Source: CALCCV01 sp964388665
GTDB lineage: Bacteria; Bdellovibrionota; Bdellovibrionia; Bdellovibrionales; Bdellovibrionaceae
DNA length: 6,764 nt
NCBI GenBank assembly: GCA_964388665.1
Contig: CAYMBJ010000132.1
Span: 1 to 6,764, forward strand
Direction of reading: 5' to 3'
In this document: positions 4,858-6,764 of the stretch, one piece after another
Layout of the letters: the number at the start of each line of letters is the position of its first letter
Position numbering within the stretch: position 1 is the stretch's first letter
Notes under the pieces: generated by a model
What the model saw: the letters and a program-made list of their open reading frames with translations, nothing else
Told to the model about the DNA's origin: nothing
Database searches by the model: none
Position numbers and translations under genes: made by a program

Positions 4858-6711
4858 ATGCAAGGTATTCGAGCGCACATCAGAATCCCAATATTAGCCA
4901 GCTCCCTTTTCATCGTGGCCTGTGCAAGTCAGCAGACCAGAACTGTTCAAAGTGAAGGAGTCAACTCTCCATCGCGTGCTTTAAAAACTGTATTTTTGCC
5001 CAGGTCCGAGTCTGAGGCAAAAATCGCCTCTCCTGAATATTTAAGCCAAACTCAGGCAGATTATTACTATTCGATCGGAGAGGCATACTCTTTCGATGGC
5101 AACTCTGAAAAGGCTGTGGAGTCTTTTAAGAGCGTTTTGGCCATTGAACCAGAATCTACGCCTGTTCGCTTGCGCCTTGTGACCGAGTTGCTGCGTTCGA
5201 ACCAATTTTCAGAAGCAATGATGCACGCATCTCTCGCAGTGAAGTCTGATCCCAATAACACTCAAGCCAGAGTGCTTCTGGGTGGTCTCTTCTCCTCGAT
5301 GCGGCTGTTCAGAAAGGCCATCGATCAATACGCAGCGGTTTTGGAGATTGATCCCGACAATCAAGAGGCTCCCATTTATTTGGGCGCAGTGTACGGTGAG
5401 CTCAAAGAGTACGACAAATCAATTGGGTATTTTGAATCCGTACTCAAGCTCCCAGAATACACAACGCCCCATTTGCCATACTATTATATGGGACGCGTGC
5501 ATCTTGAGCAGGGCGGCGAGAGTCACTTTAAAAAGGCCGAGTCGCTTCTCAAGAAGTCAATATCGATAAAGCCTGAGTTTGCAGAGTCGACGATCTCCTT
5601 GGCAGCGCTGTATGAGAAGTGGGGAAAAGAAAAACAGATCTTACCCGCGTTAGAAAAGTTTCAGCGTGACCATGGTCCAAGTGTCAAAGTCGCTGAGATC
5701 CTTTCACAGCAGTACATTGATATGCAAAAGTTTGACGAAGCTTATGAGCAATTGGAATACATTGAGGCACAGTCGGATGACTCCATCACAATCAAGATGC
5801 GCATGGCGCTGATCTTGTTAGAAAAGAAAATCTATCAAGAGGCTGCAAAAAAGCTCGAGGAAGTTCTGGAGCTGGCTCCTGAATCTGATAAAGTGCGATA
5901 TTACCTTGGCGCCGTGTACGAAGAGCTGAATCAGCCTGACAAAGCTGTTGAGAACTTTAAGCGAGTTCCGCCCGCGTCCTCCTTTTATGGGGACGCCATC
6001 ATTCACGCTGTTCTCCTTGAAAAGCGCAGTGGCAACATCAAAGAGGCCATTGAGCTTGTTCAAAGGTCTATCGACGCCAAAGATGATAATGTTTCCTTTC
6101 ATACGCTCTTTATTTCACTCTTAGACGAAGATAAACAATTTGCCCAAGCCAACCGCGCGGCAGAACAGGCTCTAAAAAAATTCCCGGAAAATGCACAGGT
6201 GCATTTTTTTGGCGGCGTGGTCGCGGATCGACTGGGCGATCGTGATCGCATGGTGAGCTCAATGCGACGAGTGGTCGAGTTGGATCCCAATCACGTGCAG
6301 GCGCTAAATTATTTGGCATTTACATGGGCCGACGCGCGACAAAACTTGGCTGAGGCGGAAAAAATGAGCCGCAGAGCCGTCGAGCTTGAACCCACAGATG
6401 GTTTTATTATTGATACATTGGGCTGGATCTACTTCCAACAGGGAAAATACAAAGAAGCCATGAAATATCTTGAGGTCGCATACAAGTATCAGCCTGAAGT
6501 TGCGATCATTGCCGAGCACCTTGGTGATACTTACGTAAAGCATGCACTGATGGAAAAAGCTTCGTCCATGTATATGAAAGCCATTCAGTTGGAGTCTGAC
6601 AAAGAGAAAATCGAAGCTTTGCAGCAGAAGCTTTCTTGGCTTCGCAATCAATTTCCGATTCCGCCGCGAATGCCGGCCAGTCAAGCCGTCAAGGCTGAAG
6701 TTGAGAGATAG
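4858..6711 (+). CDS. Large TPR outer-membrane lipoprotein (LbcA-like)
   Basis: The 617-residue protein begins with a lipoprotein signal: Arg at 5 and 9, a hydrophobic core, lipobox IVAC with Cys22, then Ala-Ser, predicting outer-membrane attachment. After a linker of about 40 residues, roughly 14-15 TPR units fill residues 66-580; clear examples are 71-98 (IGEAYSFDGNSEKAVESF), 137-166, 345-371 and 446-477. The last three units, with NYLAFTWAD.RQNLAEAEKMSRRAVELEP, DTLGWIYFQQGKYKEAMKYL and IAEHLGDTYVK, match the conserved end of the proteobacterial TPR lipoprotein group that includes Pseudomonas LbcA, an adaptor of the CtpA protease. That resemblance is by memory; the specific function is inference. 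The end is Pro-rich. AGGAAGG at 4847-4853, four bases before the ATG, is a strong ribosome binding site. The gene appears to be transcribed alone. A terminator-like hairpin lies inside the coding region at 6188-6210. Confidence 0.85.
   Translation: MQGIRAHIRIPILASSLFIVACASQQTRTVQSEGVNSPSRALKTVFLPRSESEAKIASPEYLSQTQADYYYSIGEAYSFDGNSEKAVESFKSVLAIEPESTPVRLRLVTELLRSNQFSEAMMHASLAVKSDPNNTQARVLLGGLFSSMRLFRKAIDQYAAVLEIDPDNQEAPIYLGAVYGELKEYDKSIGYFESVLKLPEYTTPHLPYYYMGRVHLEQGGESHFKKAESLLKKSISIKPEFAESTISLAALYEKWGKEKQILPALEKFQRDHGPSVKVAEILSQQYIDMQKFDEAYEQLEYIEAQSDDSITIKMRMALILLEKKIYQEAAKKLEEVLELAPESDKVRYYLGAVYEELNQPDKAVENFKRVPPASSFYGDAIIHAVLLEKRSGNIKEAIELVQRSIDAKDDNVSFHTLFISLLDEDKQFAQANRAAEQALKKFPENAQVHFFGGVVADRLGDRDRMVSSMRRVVELDPNHVQALNYLAFTWADARQNLAEAEKMSRRAVELEPTDGFIIDTLGWIYFQQGKYKEAMKYLEVAYKYQPEVAIIAEHLGDTYVKHALMEKASSMYMKAIQLESDKEKIEALQQKLSWLRNQFPIPPRMPASQAVKAEVER
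6188..6210 (+). other. Terminator-like hairpin inside the TPR lipoprotein gene
   Basis: AAAATGCAC (6188-6196) and GTGCATTTT (6199-6207) are perfect inverted copies separated by AG; sterically this is an 8-base-pair stem with loop CAGG. Seven T run from 6204 to 6210, and an A7 run precedes at 6174-6180. The form is that of an intrinsic terminator although it lies within codons about 444-451. Active translation would be expected to prevent folding. Confidence 0.45.
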
Positions 6712-6717
6712 CTAGTG

Positions 6718-6730
6718 TCCTGAGTCAGGA
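6718..6730 (+). terminator. Short hairpin behind the TPR lipoprotein gene, possible weak terminator
   Basis: TCCTG and CAGGA pair around AGT, seven bases after the stop codon at 6709-6711. The following bases are AT-rich, with a T5 run near 6746-6751, but no T-tract follows directly, so termination here is uncertain. The window ends soon after. Confidence 0.3.
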
Positions 6731-6764
6731 TAAAATTGATATTTAATTTTTATGCAGCCTCGAA

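Noticed and set aside
5818..6684. Several minus-strand open frames inside the large TPR gene
   Set aside because: The plus frame has unbroken TPR repeats through the whole region; the minus frames have no recognisable domain.
6718..6764. End of an insertion sequence
   Set aside because: A single short inverted repeat; no transposase, target duplication or second end is visible, and the window stops here.

Overview
The window reads as a compact stretch of a Gram-negative chromosome with moderate GC content. Three genes carry clear lipoprotein signal peptides with an Ala or Gly before the cysteine and no Asp at +2, and one looks like a small outer-membrane beta-barrel, so a double membrane is certain. 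The mix fits a predatory or free-living Bdellovibrionota-type or other 'delta'-like proteobacterium: an LpoB-like lipoprotein next to a COG3014 lipoprotein, a PhaR-type regulator without PHA genes, and a long TPR lipoprotein. That assignment is an inference from gene style and not a proof. I see no mobile element, CRISPR array, rRNA or tRNA.

Layout from left to right: (1) 101-691 (+), an unrecognised protein with one N-terminal membrane anchor, from a GTG start. It converges, with an 18-base gap, on (2) 710-1195 (-), a secreted glycine-rich barrel-like protein. (3) About 1296-1727 (-), a short RadC-like JAB-domain protein that lacks the usual N-terminal helix-hairpin-helix part. (4) A divergent spacer of about 200 bases, 1752-1944, unusually rich in inverted repeats. 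(5) 1945-2547 and 2598-3857 (+), an LpoB-like lipoprotein followed by a COG3014 TPR lipoprotein, very probably one transcription unit. (6) 3911-4468 (-), a PhaR-type DNA-binding regulator converging on the pair. The hairpin that best serves as its terminator lies inside the last codons of the COG3014 gene. (7) 4469-4857, a mostly non-coding gap of about 390 bases that holds one doubtful small ORF and an AT-rich hairpin with a T7 tract. (8) 4858-6711 (+), a TPR lipoprotein with about 14-15 repeats.

Functionally, the common thread is the cell envelope. The LpoB-like protein belongs to the family of outer-membrane activators of class A penicillin-binding proteins, COG3014 proteins are TPR lipoproteins often found beside it, and the last gene resembles TPR lipoproteins of the LbcA type that serve as adaptors for a periplasmic protease. 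None of these links is proved by sequence alone. I found no clear new multi-gene system. The most interesting points are the linker-less LpoB with its TPR partner, the structured divergent spacer, and two terminator-like hairpins inside coding sequence.
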